From assembly GCA_907164885.2 (NCBI GenBank), contig OU015495.1, positions 279,501 to 343,500 on the forward strand: a stretch of DNA of 64,000 bases, in the 5' to 3' direction. The stretch comes from Dolomedes plantarius. Its lineage: Eukaryota > Arthropoda > Arachnida > Araneae > Dolomedidae. Positions 1 through 9,824 of this stretch are shown one piece after another (within the stretch, counting starts at the first letter, position 1; each line of letters opens with the position of its first letter). The notes beneath the pieces were generated by a model. That model was not told where the DNA came from, ran no database searches, and was given only the letters and a program-made list of their open reading frames with translations. The position numbers and the translations under genes were made by a program.

Positions 1-139
1 TAACACTATCCAAACTTAATGCAATATACTTCATAACGTCAGTTAACACATTTCATCTCTTAATATTATTGATCAATACATTTTGTTCCTTTATATTATC
101 AATCACTATATTTCATTATACATATTATCAATAAATATA

Positions 140-1131
140 CAGCGGTGGCCAAAATTGTGGAAACCTTTCGGAAAAAGAGTATGTTGGAGGTTTGAAGGCT
201 CATAATTAAGTAATACCATAAAATGATATATCAATGGAAAGATAAGTTAATCCAGAATGTAATGCAACAACGTTTATCCAGTTATTTGTATTCTATCAAC
301 AGTTATATCCAGATAATAAAAAAATTAAAGACAACTTGCCCAGGTTAGTATGAATTAGCTTTACTTCATTTGAATGAAGATAATGAGCTTCGGGTGTTTA
401 GAGAGCCAATCAGGTGACATATGGTTTTGGCAATGAGCCAATCATGTCACAGTAGGATTCAACTGTTGCTGGCACGTGATGGAACTCATAGGAGGACATT
501 TTGTCAGTGTGGTATGTGATTGCTATTAGAGTTGGACAGTGCTTTATGTAATTGCTATTTTGAACGTCATTAAACCTCATAAAAGTAAAGAAATGGCACA
601 ATAAATTTACTGATCGCCCAGAAAACGATTTAAAATAGTGCTATTAAGTGAACAAGACTACAATTATGAAGAAATTAAGACAAATTGGAGGAAAAGGTAA
701 TCAAATGAGGAATTTCTAAATTTTTGAAGAGGCATAATGAGAATCAGTTACTACAAAACCAGACTGGTAAAGTGAGGAAACGGTACCGAACAACAAGTGA
801 TGACACAATAATTAAAAGATTGTGCATAGCTGACCGAATAAAATCATCTAGGTGTATACAAAGCGAAATGGTGCAATCCAATGTAAACTTGAGTGCAAGA
901 ACTGTTCTGTGCAGACTGCAGGGATTTGGTCTAAATGCTAGAATTCCACGAAAAAAGTCATTTTTATCCGTCAGACAAAGCTTGAAAAGATTAAACTGGG
1001 CTAAAAAACCTGGACAGGGTAGCAATGGAACAGTGTTATTTGGTCTGACGACACCAAAATCTCCCAGTTTGGTAGTGAGGGCTTAAAACACGTAAGGAAA
1101 TGAATCGGAGAAGAATTGCATCCTTATTGAA
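140..1131 (+). mobile_element. Tc1-like DNA transposon, 3' part missing
   Basis: The left end, CAGCGGTGGCCAAAATTGTG, follows a TA dinucleotide at 138-139, as expected for a Tc1/mariner insertion in TA, and resembles the terminal inverted repeats of insect Tc1-like elements. A decayed transposase follows at 724. I see no inverted copy of this end downstream, and recognisable transposase stops near 1131, where unrelated GC-richer sequence begins. The element therefore looks 3'-truncated. Family assignment rests on the terminus plus the protein fragment. Confidence 0.7.
724..1131 (+). pseudogene. Tc1-like transposase, N-terminal and first catalytic block
   Basis: The open frame 724-1086 gives about 95 residues resembling the bipartite DNA-binding part of Tc1 transposases: a KSSRCIQSEM helix, then SARTVLCRL, then PRKKSFLS...RLNWAKK. 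Near 1019 the frame breaks. The first DDE block continues in another frame as WNSVIWSDDTKISQFGSEG (about 1024-1080) just after an in-frame TAG. The conserved WSD motif carries the first catalytic Asp. The second Asp and the final Asp/Glu are absent, so the protein cannot be active. A complete family member is about 340 residues. The true start may lie upstream of 724. Confidence 0.75.
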
Positions 1132-1148
1132 CTAGGCTTTGTAAACAT

Positions 1149-1216
1149 GAGAGCGTTGCAACGCGCGTTGAAGAAATGCAACTGATCAAATGATTGCGGA
1201 CACATGCAACGCTCTC
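1149..1216. repeat. 12-bp perfect inverted repeat (hairpin)
   Basis: GAGAGCGTTGCA at 1149-1160 is repeated as its exact reverse complement at 1205-1216, separated by 44 bp. The first arm overlaps a self-complementary CAACGCGCGTTG at 1159-1170. The surrounding 1130-1340 is clearly GC-richer than its neighbours, and the short motif GCGTTGCAACG recurs near 1912-1922. It may be part of a small inverted-repeat element whose ends I could not define. Confidence 0.45.
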
Positions 1217-1417
1217 TTCTATTAGAAGGCGCGTCTGGAGAGTTCCACGCAGATCGCGTGACTGCAGCGCGCCTCGAGTTCCTTTGTGTTGAATTAGACC
1301 GTACACATGGCTTGCGTTGAGCGCGCGCTCTGGGGCAGTTGACTACTATTTTCTGACAGGCATATTTCTATTTTTTTACACAGTTCAGAATAAATAAGAT
1401 ATCTATGAAATACATGA

Positions 1418-1420
<3 letters not shown>

Positions 1421-1509
<89 letters not shown>
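1421..1509. repeat. (TA)n microsatellite, 89 bp
   Basis: Uninterrupted TA dinucleotides. Any open reading frame through it (alternating Tyr-Ile) is an artefact. Confidence 0.97.
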
Positions 1510-1511
<2 letters not shown>

Positions 1512-1671
1512 CGCAAAGTCTTTAGATACGGTATCTAAAAAAAGGTATATCACTAAATTAAACATTCAGGTACAGCCCGGAAAGGTTTATTCAGTATGTG
1601 ACCCGTATTTATTGACAGAGGAAGACTGGAGTTACGATACCAAACGCTGGCTTGAAGTAACCTCAACATAA
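1510..1671 (+). pseudogene. Short fragment resembling N-terminus of SWIM/YqaJ-type element protein
   Basis: Directly after the (TA)n run an open stretch of about 53 codons reads YAKSLDTVSKKRYITKLN near its start and DPYLLTEEDWSYDTKRW further on. From memory this resembles the N-terminal segment of a widespread arthropod and cnidarian protein that carries a SWIM zinc finger and a YqaJ-like nuclease domain and begins with a DPY-L-DDW-D-W motif. No downstream domain is present and the frame ends at 1671. If the match holds this is a fragment only; it could be chance. Confidence 0.3.
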
Positions 1672-3660
1672 TAATAATCATTATCAACGAAAGAATGATT
1701 ATATTCTCTTAAACCTTGCGAAGTATTGAAAAAAGTGTTAAAACACCTGTTACATTCAGCTAATATGAGGAATTTTATAAATAAACTTAAATTATTTAAC
1801 TCAAAATGAAGGTATCGTTCAAAAACACATGCAAACGCATAGGAACGGCTTCTGTTTCCTGCCACCCGATAATCACGTGATCTATAGTAGACGAAAACTG
1901 ACGTAGCCAGTGGCGTTGCAACGTTTCGCCTTATTGGTTATAATCGGTGATCTTGGCTATACATGTGAGGTATTATGTAATAGTTGAGTGGCAGAACTGG
2001 AATCACGAGTTTATTACTACGTTCCATTAGGAAAAATTTGAAAACAAGCCTTATTTATTGCCGCAATGACACATTCGCGCTCATGCCACCCGCAAGACAT
2101 TCGCGAGACATTCGTCCCGTTCCTGCATCGACGCGAGTGACCGTTCTCACATTCACGCCTCTTGCTGTTAGCAAGACTTCCCGTTGCAACTTCCCGCCAC
2201 CATTCGTCTCTTTGATTCGTGCCAGAAAACCGCTCCCGAAGCGAGCGCCACGATTGGCGAGGAGAAACGGCTGGCACACCGTTTACACATTCGCCTCCCG
2301 CGATTCGACTAGCGCGACTGTGTAAATGCGGTGTATGATATACAAACTTAATGGAGCCATCGGGTTCGGACCAGATATGGTGATGTTATTGAAATTTCAG
2401 CATCGATTACACGGTTAGAATATTGTAGAAAGATTCAGTGTGACGTGCATTAAGGAATACTGTAAATATCAATTTTGTTATTTTTAGGTCGTATTTTGAA
2501 AACGTGTTGTGGTTTATTAAAAAGAGAATATGGAATACGCTTAAACAATACTTTAGAAATGCGCGTTTTTTCGTTACTTACATACACACACACACATATG
2601 GAAAATGCGGCGTGTGTGTGTTTGTTTGTTTGTGTGTGGGTGGGAAATTATTCTAAGAAGTTCTTTTTGATAGGTCTACACTGCATAGCGTGCGGTGTTT
2701 TAACCTCTTTATGTCAATTTTCAAACCTATCAAATGCCATTAGCTGTGCTCGAGTCGAAACATGATTCAATTATATTCATCTTGGAATCTTGCAAGACTT
2801 TCTTTTGGTGTCTGTTTGGGGCTTTTGTGGTATTGAAATCTTAGGGTATTGCCAATTTGGATGAAGATGGTTCCCAAATAAGTTCCTAATTTTTAGGAGT
2901 TATTGTTTCAAAAGTCTTAAATTAGCAACTTATCCAAGTTGCTAATCGAAGCTCATTTAAATCCCATTTTCTCTTTATTTAGTAATTTCAAACCCTCATG
3001 AGAAATACAATCCTACTTTCTAAACAAGACCTTTATTAACTGTTTCAATTGATTGTGACTTCAGTTTTGGTTAAATCGTAAGCTTCGTTCATGGGTTTAA
3101 AAAGCGTAATGTTTCAAATACGTCATACCCTAGAGTAACAAAGGAGTGGAAATGCAGGTCGTAGCTAAACGCCACAGCCATTGCGCATATATTACGGTAC
3201 TTTCAGATAGCATGTTACATTGGACAATTTTTAAAGAGTCTAAAGAATCACATGAAATTTTCATTCGAAGCTGAGTAAACTCTGATAAGGCAATACATCC
3301 AGCGAAAGATCTTTTCTAGTTATTTATGTGAGTGCTATTTAATTTTATTTCCGAAGAAAGTCCGGAGTATCAAGATATACTGATAAGCAATTTTTATTTG
3401 TCAGTGAATATATGAAATGCGATAACCGACAGTGTCTGACATAAATTATTCAGCGACAGATACAGAAAGTCAAGTTAGCCTTAAAGTTAAAACTATTCCT
3501 CAAATTTACATTTTATAGAAATCTCTTTTATGATTAAATATTTGGTTAAAATCTAAAAAAAATTATGTAGTTAAAAGATTAACTTATGAAATTTTGAGAG
3601 TGTAATGTGCTTGGATATAACGGAAGTGTTTAAAAAATATTGCCGCATTTTCCATGTCTT
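1672..3660. other. No gene recognised; includes GC-rich patch
   Basis: No protein similarity recognised. About 2060-2330 is GC- and CpG-richer than the rest and is open in several frames, but none of the translations looks conserved. A (CA)n/(TG)n stretch lies at 2582-2640. The remainder is AT-rich with many stops. Confidence 0.6.
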
Positions 3661-3745
3661 GCAACTTCACCGGGGGCTGGGAGGTAGCGACGCGGTCTTT
3701 GAAGCTGTTTGTCCCTGGTTCGAATCGCGCGGGCAGTGTTTTCTT
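3661..3745 (+). other. tRNA-like sequence with pol III boxes (SINE head or tRNA relic)
   Basis: A B-box-like GGTTCGAATCG at 3717-3727 lies about 20 bp downstream of an A-box-like TAGCGACGCGGT at 3685-3696, and a TTTT run follows at 3738. Spacing and sequence match a tRNA-derived internal promoter. The flanks do not form a convincing acceptor stem, so a working tRNA gene is unlikely. A SINE head or tRNA pseudogene is the better reading. Confidence 0.45.
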
Positions 3746-4033
3746 TATTTAATTTAAATCTACTTTCTGGTAATTTCCAGAATGTTCCAGTTTATACAAA
3801 TTTAATCAATTTGAATATTTCTTGAATGGGCAGTTAGGGTATGTAAGTTGCTGCACTCCAGTTGAGAGGTAGTCTGGTTGTGTGCGTTTAACTCGATAGT
3901 ACGTCATTGTTGTGTTTAAAAAATTGTCAGTTCTATACTTCACGTCTGTTCATTCAAGAAACCATCTCATCGGTTTTCACTTGACATTTTGTTGGAGACG
4001 CCGGATACTGATCTGGATTTACATTAATCCATT

Positions 4034-4733
4034 GTGGCAGAAAGTGAGGAACGCAGAAGCCGTCGGCTACAGCAATTGTCTCCTGAATACGGACTCCTTC
4101 CTGCACCGGTCCGACAAAGATTCCGAGGAAATATGCCAGAGGAAACTTCCAGCCAAATAATTCCAGGATTCCCTTTGATACAGCCAGTTAGAACACGTTC
4201 AATTTTCCATTGTGAAGCTGGAGAAATCCCTACGGCCTGGCTCAAAGAATTCGAAGGTATAGCAAAATTCAACCGATGGGACGACACGATGTGCCTTACC
4301 GATGCCTAATTCTACCTTAATTGTACAGCCAGGCTTTGGTACGAAAACAACGAAGAAAACTTAAATTCATGTTAAAATACCAAGAGCACCTCAAGAGTGC
4401 TTTTGGATCCAAGGACATCTTCATCAAACAATCTGAACAAGAACTCAAGAGCCGAGCCCAAAAAACCGGGGAGAGCACACAGTCCTACATAAGTGTGTTA
4501 GAACGCTGTCATAAATTAATCCTCAAATGTCCGAAAGCGACAAAGTTTCCCATCTAATGAAAGGCATCGAGGAGGACATGTACCAGTTTATACTTGTTAA
4601 GGACATTGGCTTAACGTCAACATTCATCACGAAATGCCAGCGCATAGAACAACTGCGCATTTCGAAGCACCTGTTCGCTAGACTGCCAAATGTTGTCCCC
4701 ATGGCATCAGTAGGAAAAACGAAGACTTTGTGA
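4034..4733 (+). pseudogene. gag: gypsy Gag, matrix/capsid region
   Basis: Translation shows typical arthropod gypsy Gag blocks: AWLKEFEGIAKFNRWDD (about 4235), then AFGSKD and a YISVLERCHK segment, then SDKVSHLMKGIEEDMYQF (about 4530-4600) and RLPNVVPMA. The blocks lie in three different frames (4034-4309, 4321-4557, 4527-4733), so there are at least two frameshifts plus a stop at 4307. The expected initiator Met appears changed: the codon before AESEERRS is GTG. No membrane or cleavage signals are expected. Assigned by family resemblance. Confidence 0.8.
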
Positions 4734-5279
4734 CATTAATTAGACAGATTGTGAGGGAAGAAGTACAGCGTCTAGCAGAATTAACGCTAAAGCCTCCTCC
4801 ACTTGAACCCCTATCCCCTGAGAAAAAGATTCGGAAAGAAGTCCAGAGTGCACTGTCCAGTCACTCCTCTGCCGGCGGAAGGAAGTGGAACAACTCTGAT
4901 ACTAAGACATCCATCGAAATACTCTGCAGCTATACGGCAAACTCGAAGTCCTACAGAACTTGCAGTTACCCCCAGGCTGACAGATCTTTGGAGGACGGAC
5001 GAAAACAGACCTCTTTGTTTCTACTCTGGTAGACCTGGCCATGTAATTCGTTACTGTCGAGATCGAAGAGTCATTTTCGACGCCTATCGAAACCGACAAA
5101 TAACCAACAGTCATCCGCATTCACGAAATTTCGTGGTTGAGTCCAGCCGACAAGACGCCAGAGAATTGACATCAAGCCCATGCGAAGAAAGATCCCCAAC
5201 ACACAACTACAGATCACCATCTCCGTATGGCCGTCGCAGTTCCAGCCGATATTCCAGCCTCCGGAGTGAGGGAAACTAA
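4730..5279 (+). pseudogene. gypsy Gag C-terminus with altered zinc knuckle
   Basis: Begins with an IVREEVQRL segment (4745 onward) typical of the Gag linker, then in another frame a CCHC-type nucleocapsid motif read as CFYSGRPGHVIRYC near 5015-5060. The second Cys of the C-x2-C-x4-H-x4-C pattern is Ser here, so zinc binding should be lost. The following Arg/Ser-rich tail is usual for these proteins. A frameshift separates the linker from the knuckle. Confidence 0.7.
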
Positions 5280-5339
5280 GCGATGCGACCTTCTGTGGGG
5301 ATGAGGCCGCTGGTTTTCCAAATCCACCAGTGGCCGCAA

Positions 5340-5861
5340 AGGTGAGAGGGAATCATTTGAATTTCACTGTCGACAACTTGCCGCTGAAAGCGCTAGTGGA
5401 TTACGGAGCGTCATCATCTGTGGTGTCCGAGAAATTTCGTATCGAACAAGGAGACGGAAGTTACGAATGGGGAACACCACTTACTTAAGAAAGTGATGTT
5501 CCCCATTCGCAACTCTACCATCCTTAAAATCGCCAATGGAAGTTATGTACAGCTGAAAGGGATATGTACTCTCCAAATTGGAATAAATGGCTGAATACAT
5601 CCTTTTGATTTCGTCGTATTCCCAGAATGCAGCCAAGACGTCATCTTGAGATGGAACTTCTTGCAGGCGTCAGGAGCTCTCATGGACTGTGGTCGATCGG
5701 AACTTACTCTTGACGACGTTAATGTTGCCCGAGAGAAGGAATTTGATAAACCTTTAAGCCTGTGTTCTATGAAAGACTACGAAATACCGACCTTGTCCAT
5801 AATGAAAATTGCAGTACAGAATCCCTGCAAAGAATGTTCCGTGGACGTCATTGTCGCCTGA
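5340..5861 (+). pseudogene. gypsy retropepsin-like protease, broken
   Basis: The active-site block reads ALVDYGASSSVVSE near 5388-5430. The catalytic triplet is normally D-[ST]-G but here is D-Y-G, which should abolish activity. After a local foldback at 5463-5510 the frame resumes with ILKIANGSYVQLKG, meets a TGA at about 5591, and continues as HPFDFVVFPECSQDVIL and WNFLQASGALMDCG (5650-5700), the usual flap-to-C-terminal region of gypsy proteases. Confidence 0.72.
5463..5510. repeat. Foldback palindrome inside protease
   Basis: The 18-nt arms 5463-5480 and 5493-5510 are inverted copies (16 of 18 matching) around a 12-nt spacer, with core ATGGGGAACA and TGTTCCCCAT. The second arm fits the protease reading frame and the first does not. 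This looks like a local inverted duplication from strand switching during replication. Confidence 0.7.
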
Positions 5862-5984
5862 TCCAAGCGGTTGGCGTTCAAGAGAGAAATTGTCATGCCT
5901 GCGACACTTGTCACTTTCAGACGCGGGAAAACCGAAATATGAATCGTCAACGGCCAGCTCGCAGCAAAAGTTGTTCCTCAAGGT

Positions 5985-6770
5985 ATGTGCGTTGCGTCTG
6001 CAGGAACATTCTATCTTGTCAGCATTGCGGTAATTCCGGAAGCGCCATCGGAAGCTACCGAATTTGTCGAAGGCAAGCAATCAATTGAATGTTCGCCTAT
6101 GATCGAACCTGACCTTAATGCTGATCAGAAACGAAGACTTGTAGCCATGCTTCAAGAGTATTCAGGAACATTTAAGGCGCTGAAGAAAACTGAATTTTCA
6201 CTAGTCGCTGTGAAACATCGAATTAATACAGGTGATCACCTGCCGCTGAGTCAAAGAGAGCATTGTGTGTCTCCAACCGAACGTTGTGCAATTCATAACT
6301 AAATGGAGAAAATGCTATAACGTGAAATTATACGGTCCTCGGAGGATCCATGGTCCTTCCCTGTGGCCTTGTTACGAAAGAAAGATAACAGTTGGCGTTT
6401 TTGTGTGGGCTAAACATGGCTTAACAAAGTGACTAAGAAAAATGTGTACCCCCTTCCTCGCATCGACGATATACTTGATTGTATGCAAGGATCAAAGTTC
6501 TTCTCCTTCATGGATTTATCCTCAGGATATTGGCAAATTGAAGTTAACGAAGCAGACCGAGAAATGACGGCATTCATAACTCCCGAAGGCTTATATGAAT
6601 TCAACATAATGCCTTTTGGACTGTGTAATGCTCCAGCCACGTTTGAAAGGATGATGGACAATTTGTTACAACACCTAAAATGGACAATGGGTCTTTGCTA
6701 TCTTGACGACACTGTTTTTTCCCAAACCTTCGAAGATCACCTGCAACGCTTGAAAACTATTCTTCAATGT
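5985..6770 (+). pseudogene. gypsy reverse transcriptase, fingers/palm
   Basis: A connector (5985-6302) leads into RT. After several breaks near 6300-6425 (stops and frame changes around [13 protein letters not shown]), 6429-6770 is open and reads VYPLPRIDDILDC, FFSFMDLSSGYWQIEV (motif A), PFGLCNAPATFERMMD (motif B) and CYLDDTVF (motif C). Both catalytic Asp of YLDD and the Asp of motif A are present. The gene is cut at 6770 by the inserted 436-bp repeat and resumes at 7207. Confidence 0.88.
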
Positions 6771-7206
6771 CTAGAGTATACTAAGGGGCACTCTATTTGA
6801 ATTTGATACAAGCACAGTTTGTACATGAAACAATGTTTATTGAATTCGTTGCACATATAGAATTTTCTTTTACAGCAATAAGCATACGCACTATTTGTAC
6901 GGAATATATATTATCATTACGTAAAAATACACATTGCAATACTCACAAACTAGAGAGTCAAACCAGCAGTTCTGCCACGTAAACTTTGGGCCCCCCTAAG
7001 CACTAGCGCCGGTTACCACCTGGAGCTGCTTACCTCGTAGTTCCCTCTCGCTTATCTATCAACTTTAACAACCTCTTTTAACTTAATCAAGCTGCTTGGT
7101 ATTTATACCGAGCGCGTATGCGAAATTAGCATATCTCAAGCAGCTTCTTTAATTCATTCACTAAAAAGTTCGATTCTTGTGAATCGAATCTTATGTATAC
7201 CTTACA
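6771..7206. repeat. 436-bp interspersed repeat, copy 1 (solo-LTR-like)
   Basis: It splits the gypsy RT: coding sequence stops at 6770 (QCL) and resumes after 7206 (QEAGLVLN). The body from GGCACTCTATTTGAATTTGA (6787) to GTATACCTTACA (7206) matches 41353-41734, where the same repeat splits a hAT gene. It contains a hairpin TTCGATTC-TTGT-GAATCGAA at 7169-7188 and a TATA-like TATTTATAC near 7099. The target duplication is imperfect (AATGT/TATGC). It ends in CA, as LTRs do, but has no clear TG start, so solo LTR versus MITE is open. Confidence 0.7.
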
Positions 7207-7736
7207 TATGCATTCAAGAAGCAGGACTCGTTTTAAATACCAAAAAGGGAGTTTTTAGTGTCCAACAGATAACCATACTGAGACGTATTGTGTCAGAAGA
7301 CGGCATAAGGCCTGATCCAGAAAAAGTAAGAGCAGTCCAGAATTTTTCCATTCACAAGAACGTTCGTGATGTAAGAAGTTTCTTAGGTTTATGCTCGGAC
7401 TATCGTCGATGTATTAAGTATTTTTGCTACAGAGTCCGACAGCTCCAAGAACTTCTCTAAGGTGATTCAAAATTTGCCTGGGTTTGGACCAAATAAAATC
7501 TTTCGAAAATTTGAAGACCGCCCTTATTTCCGACCATATACTCGGAATATTTGAGAAAAAGGCTCCTACGGAAATACATGCCGACGCCAGTGACTACAGG
7601 CTAGGGGCGGTTTTAGTACAGATACAGAAGGAAAATGAAAGAGTAATTGCTTATGCATCAAGAACCCTGACAAAGGCTGAGAAGAATTACTCCGCAACTG
7701 AACAGAAATGCATTGCGGCCGTATGGGCTATTACTT
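7207..7736 (+). pseudogene. gypsy RT thumb and RNase H
   Basis: Continues the RT after the insertion: QEAGLVLNTKKGVFSV, then DGIRPDPEKVRAVQNF and VRSFLGLCSDYRR, the usual RT/RNase H connection. From about 7566 the RNase H domain reads TEIHADASDYRLGAVLVQ, IAYASRTLTKAEKNYSATEQKCIAAVWAI. The first RNase H Asp (HADAS) and the Glu of TEQK are visible. Frames change near 7460-7484 and the segment ends at a TAG at 7736-7738. Confidence 0.85.
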
Positions 7737-7739
7737 AGT

Positions 7740-8391
7740 TTCGCCCATATCTCTATAGAAGATACTTTAAATTGAAACCAACCATCACTACCTCTGCTGA
7801 CTCAAAGGGCTTAAAGATCCGGCGGGAAATCTTGCTAGGTAGGCTCTACGTCTTCAGGAGTCCACATTTGAAATTACTTATAAGAGTGGCAAGAAGCACA
7901 AAGATGCCTACAGTCTTTCAAGAAACCCTTTGTAAGAAGAAGCAGCAGCGCCTGAGAGAGTGGATTCCCTAACTGCTTTTTCAGATATTGCCGTCAAACA
8001 AAGGAAAGATCCGGAACTATCTAAAATGCTCATGAAAAGGATGGAGCCGTCGACAAAGAGCTTCAATCTTGTAGATGGAGTACTGTGCAAGAAGAATTTC
8101 GATCCTTCCGGAAAGAAATGGTTACCCATTATCCCCAGACACATCCCGTTTGAAATTTTGCCGCATGATGCTCCCACGCTGGACATCTAGGCTTTGCAAG
8201 AACATACGACAGAATTCGGAAGTGAATCTTTTGGCCTGGACTCTGTAGAAGTGTACGTCGCTACATTGTATACTGCCGAGAATGTCAAAGAAGGAAGTCA
8301 GTTCCTCAGAAACCACCCGGTCTCCTCGTACCAATTCCACCCGCTACCGTGTCCTTTAAGCGCGTTGGCATGGTTCTTCTGTGAAGGTTTT
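7740..8391 (+). pseudogene. gypsy RNase H end and integrase zinc-binding domain
   Basis: After a stop at 7736 the sequence decays through several frames (KSGKKHKDA-like region about 7880). From 7990 it reads KDPELSKML, LVDGVLCKKNFDPSGKKWLPIIPRHI, the segment before the HHCC domain. The downstream part, in other frames, reads TYDRIRK, FWPGLCRSVRRYIVYCRECQRRK and PPATVSFKRVGM (8205-8375), so the two Cys of HHCC are present. Integrase is then interrupted at 8392 by a MITE. Confidence 0.8.
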
Positions 8392-8395
8392 CTAA
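8392..8395 (+). repeat. Target-site duplication CTAA (left)
   Basis: CTAA directly before the MITE end; the same CTAA follows its right end at 9107-9110. Confidence 0.7.
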
Positions 8396-9106
8396 CCCTT
8401 TCGCGGCGAAAGTCACATATAGATGACAACTGCTATCCGCGTTTTCTCCCGGCTGTCACGCCCTATGACAGGAAGAAAAGACTTCTGTTAGCGACTGTCA
8501 CGTATACGTGGCAGTAGATCATACTTTTTAAATAGTTAATTTTGGGGGCACTAGATGGCATCTTATGTCCATGAAATTTGGAATGCACATAGTTAGGATC
8601 TTTATAGAAATAAAGAGGAATATCACTCAGAGGAATAATGCTGGTGTTAGTTTTCTGTAAATAAATGCTGAAAGCTATTTATTGCAGCTGGTTGTCAGCG
8701 GTTAGGGCATTTAAACTTTGCACGTGTTCTTTATTTACGAGTATTTTTGTTTTTTATTTGGTGTGGAATTATAGCATTGGACACATGGGTTTGCTGTTTA
8801 GTTATGAAGCGCAATAAAACCCTGATGCTGTAAGATTTCTGATTTACACCGATAGTTAAGTAAATACTGTAAAAATATTTTAATATGTGAAACAAAAAAT
8901 TTTTTAATAGAGATATTATAAATTAATGTGTATGTAACCCATATATAGCTTAAATATATAGATTTGTTCGAAAATGTTACTATTTTGAAATTTTTCGTAA
9001 AATTAGGCTTAGCGCTTCAAAGACCGCCGCCCTAGAGTAATCGTTCACAGAAGACACATACGGTCTCAGCGGAATGCGCATGATCGCAACAGCTGTTGCG
9101 AAAGGG
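8396..9106. mobile_element. 711-bp piggyBac-like MITE in gypsy integrase
   Basis: It starts CCCTTTCGC (8396-8404) and ends with the exact reverse complement GCGAAAGGG (9098-9106). CTAA flanks both ends. CCC-type ends and a 4-bp TNAA target point to a piggyBac-like non-autonomous element; canonical target is TTAA, so CTAA is unusual. No coding sequence is seen. A near-perfect 22-bp palindrome centred on CACGTATACGTG lies at 8494-8515. Integrase reading stops at its left edge and resumes soon after its right edge (WITVCTDYLSR at about 9131), supporting the boundaries. Confidence 0.7.
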
Positions 9107-9110
9107 CTAA

Positions 9111-9406
9111 ATCAACAAGAGGAAATACATGGATTACCGTGTGTACAGATTACCTATCTCGTTAGGCGGAGACGAAAGCTCTACCAACAGCCGAAAGCTC
9201 CGGAAGTGGCCAAATTTATCACTGAAGAAATCGTATTGAAACACGGAGTACCTCGAGTGATTCTAACCGATCGTGGTAAAATGTTCCATTCCAAGCTGGT
9301 GACAGAACTAAATCACTTATGTTTCTCTATGCACAGGATGACTACAGGATACTACCCCCAAACAAATTGGTTAACAGAGCGGTTCAACAAAACGTTACCG
9401 AACATT
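9111..9406 (+). pseudogene. gypsy integrase core, broken
   Basis: From about 9131 the frame reads WITVCTDYLSR (first catalytic Asp in CTDY), then a stop and an extra A near 9193 shifts the frame. It continues as APEVAKFITEEIVLKHGVPRVILTDRGKMF (second catalytic Asp in LTDRG) and YYPQTNWLTERFNKTL (catalytic Glu in LTERF; QTNG is QTNW here). All three catalytic acidic residues are visible but in different frames. Reading stops at 9406 where a second transposon is inserted. Confidence 0.85.
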
Positions 9407-9795
9407 AGGGTGGGTCGAAAAAATTCAAATATTTTTATTCAAGTCGTAATACCGTGGAAAAGTTGCGAATTTGGAAGCCTAAAACAGGGTTAAAAAAAGA
9501 TATAAAATCAGTTCAAATCTTCCGATCGTGCATGTGCTCTAAAGTTTGCCGAAATTTGGGAAAAATCATATTTTTACGAGAATTTTTAACATTTTAAAAT
9601 TAGCCTCTTCCCGAATGTAATAGCTCAAATTCTTATGTATTAGAACCACAAAAAATAATGTAATATTATTTAAATCTATCAACAGCTTTCGGTCGTGCAT
9701 GGCCTTCAAATTTAATGAAATTTTGAAAAAAATAATTGCAAATAAAGGTAGATCACAGTTCAAGGGAAAAAATATTAACAACTTACATTTTTTTT

Positions 9796-9824
9796 GTTTT
9801 CTTCTTTTTTTCCCTTTCTTTCAG
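9796..9824 (+). promoter_or_regulatory. Splice acceptor with long pyrimidine tract
   Basis: A nearly pure pyrimidine run ends in TTTCTTTCAG at 9815-9824, right before the open exon starting ACAGTCTAATAG. It implies an intron within 9407-9824 whose donor I could not place. Confidence 0.55.

Larger units (their letters stand above)
3900..9406 (+). mobile_element. Degenerate Ty3/gypsy LTR retrotransposon, interrupted by three insertions
   Basis: Remnants follow the Ty3/gypsy order: gag (4034), zinc knuckle (about 5020), protease (about 5370), reverse transcriptase (about 6300), RNase H (about 7490) and integrase (about 7960 to 9406). Every part carries stops or frameshifts. Later insertions lie at 6771-7206 (436-bp repeat), 8396-9106 (MITE) and 9407 onward (another transposon). 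The segment just before gag contains TTGGAGACGCCGG, which could be the primer-binding site, so a 5' LTR may end near 3995, but I could not delimit it. No 3' LTR is recognised. This is an old, inactive copy. Confidence 0.88.

Noticed and set aside
1405..1520. Open frame of alternating Tyr-Ile residues
   Set aside because: It is a translation of (TA)n. The same holds for frames at 16405-16664, 32589-32932 and 38928-39197.
1984..2325. 113-codon open frame in a GC-rich patch
   Set aside because: Open frames exist on both strands here because the patch is GC-rich; no conserved motif in any.
3661..3745. Working tRNA gene
   Set aside because: No acceptor stem can be formed; only the pol III boxes are tRNA-like.
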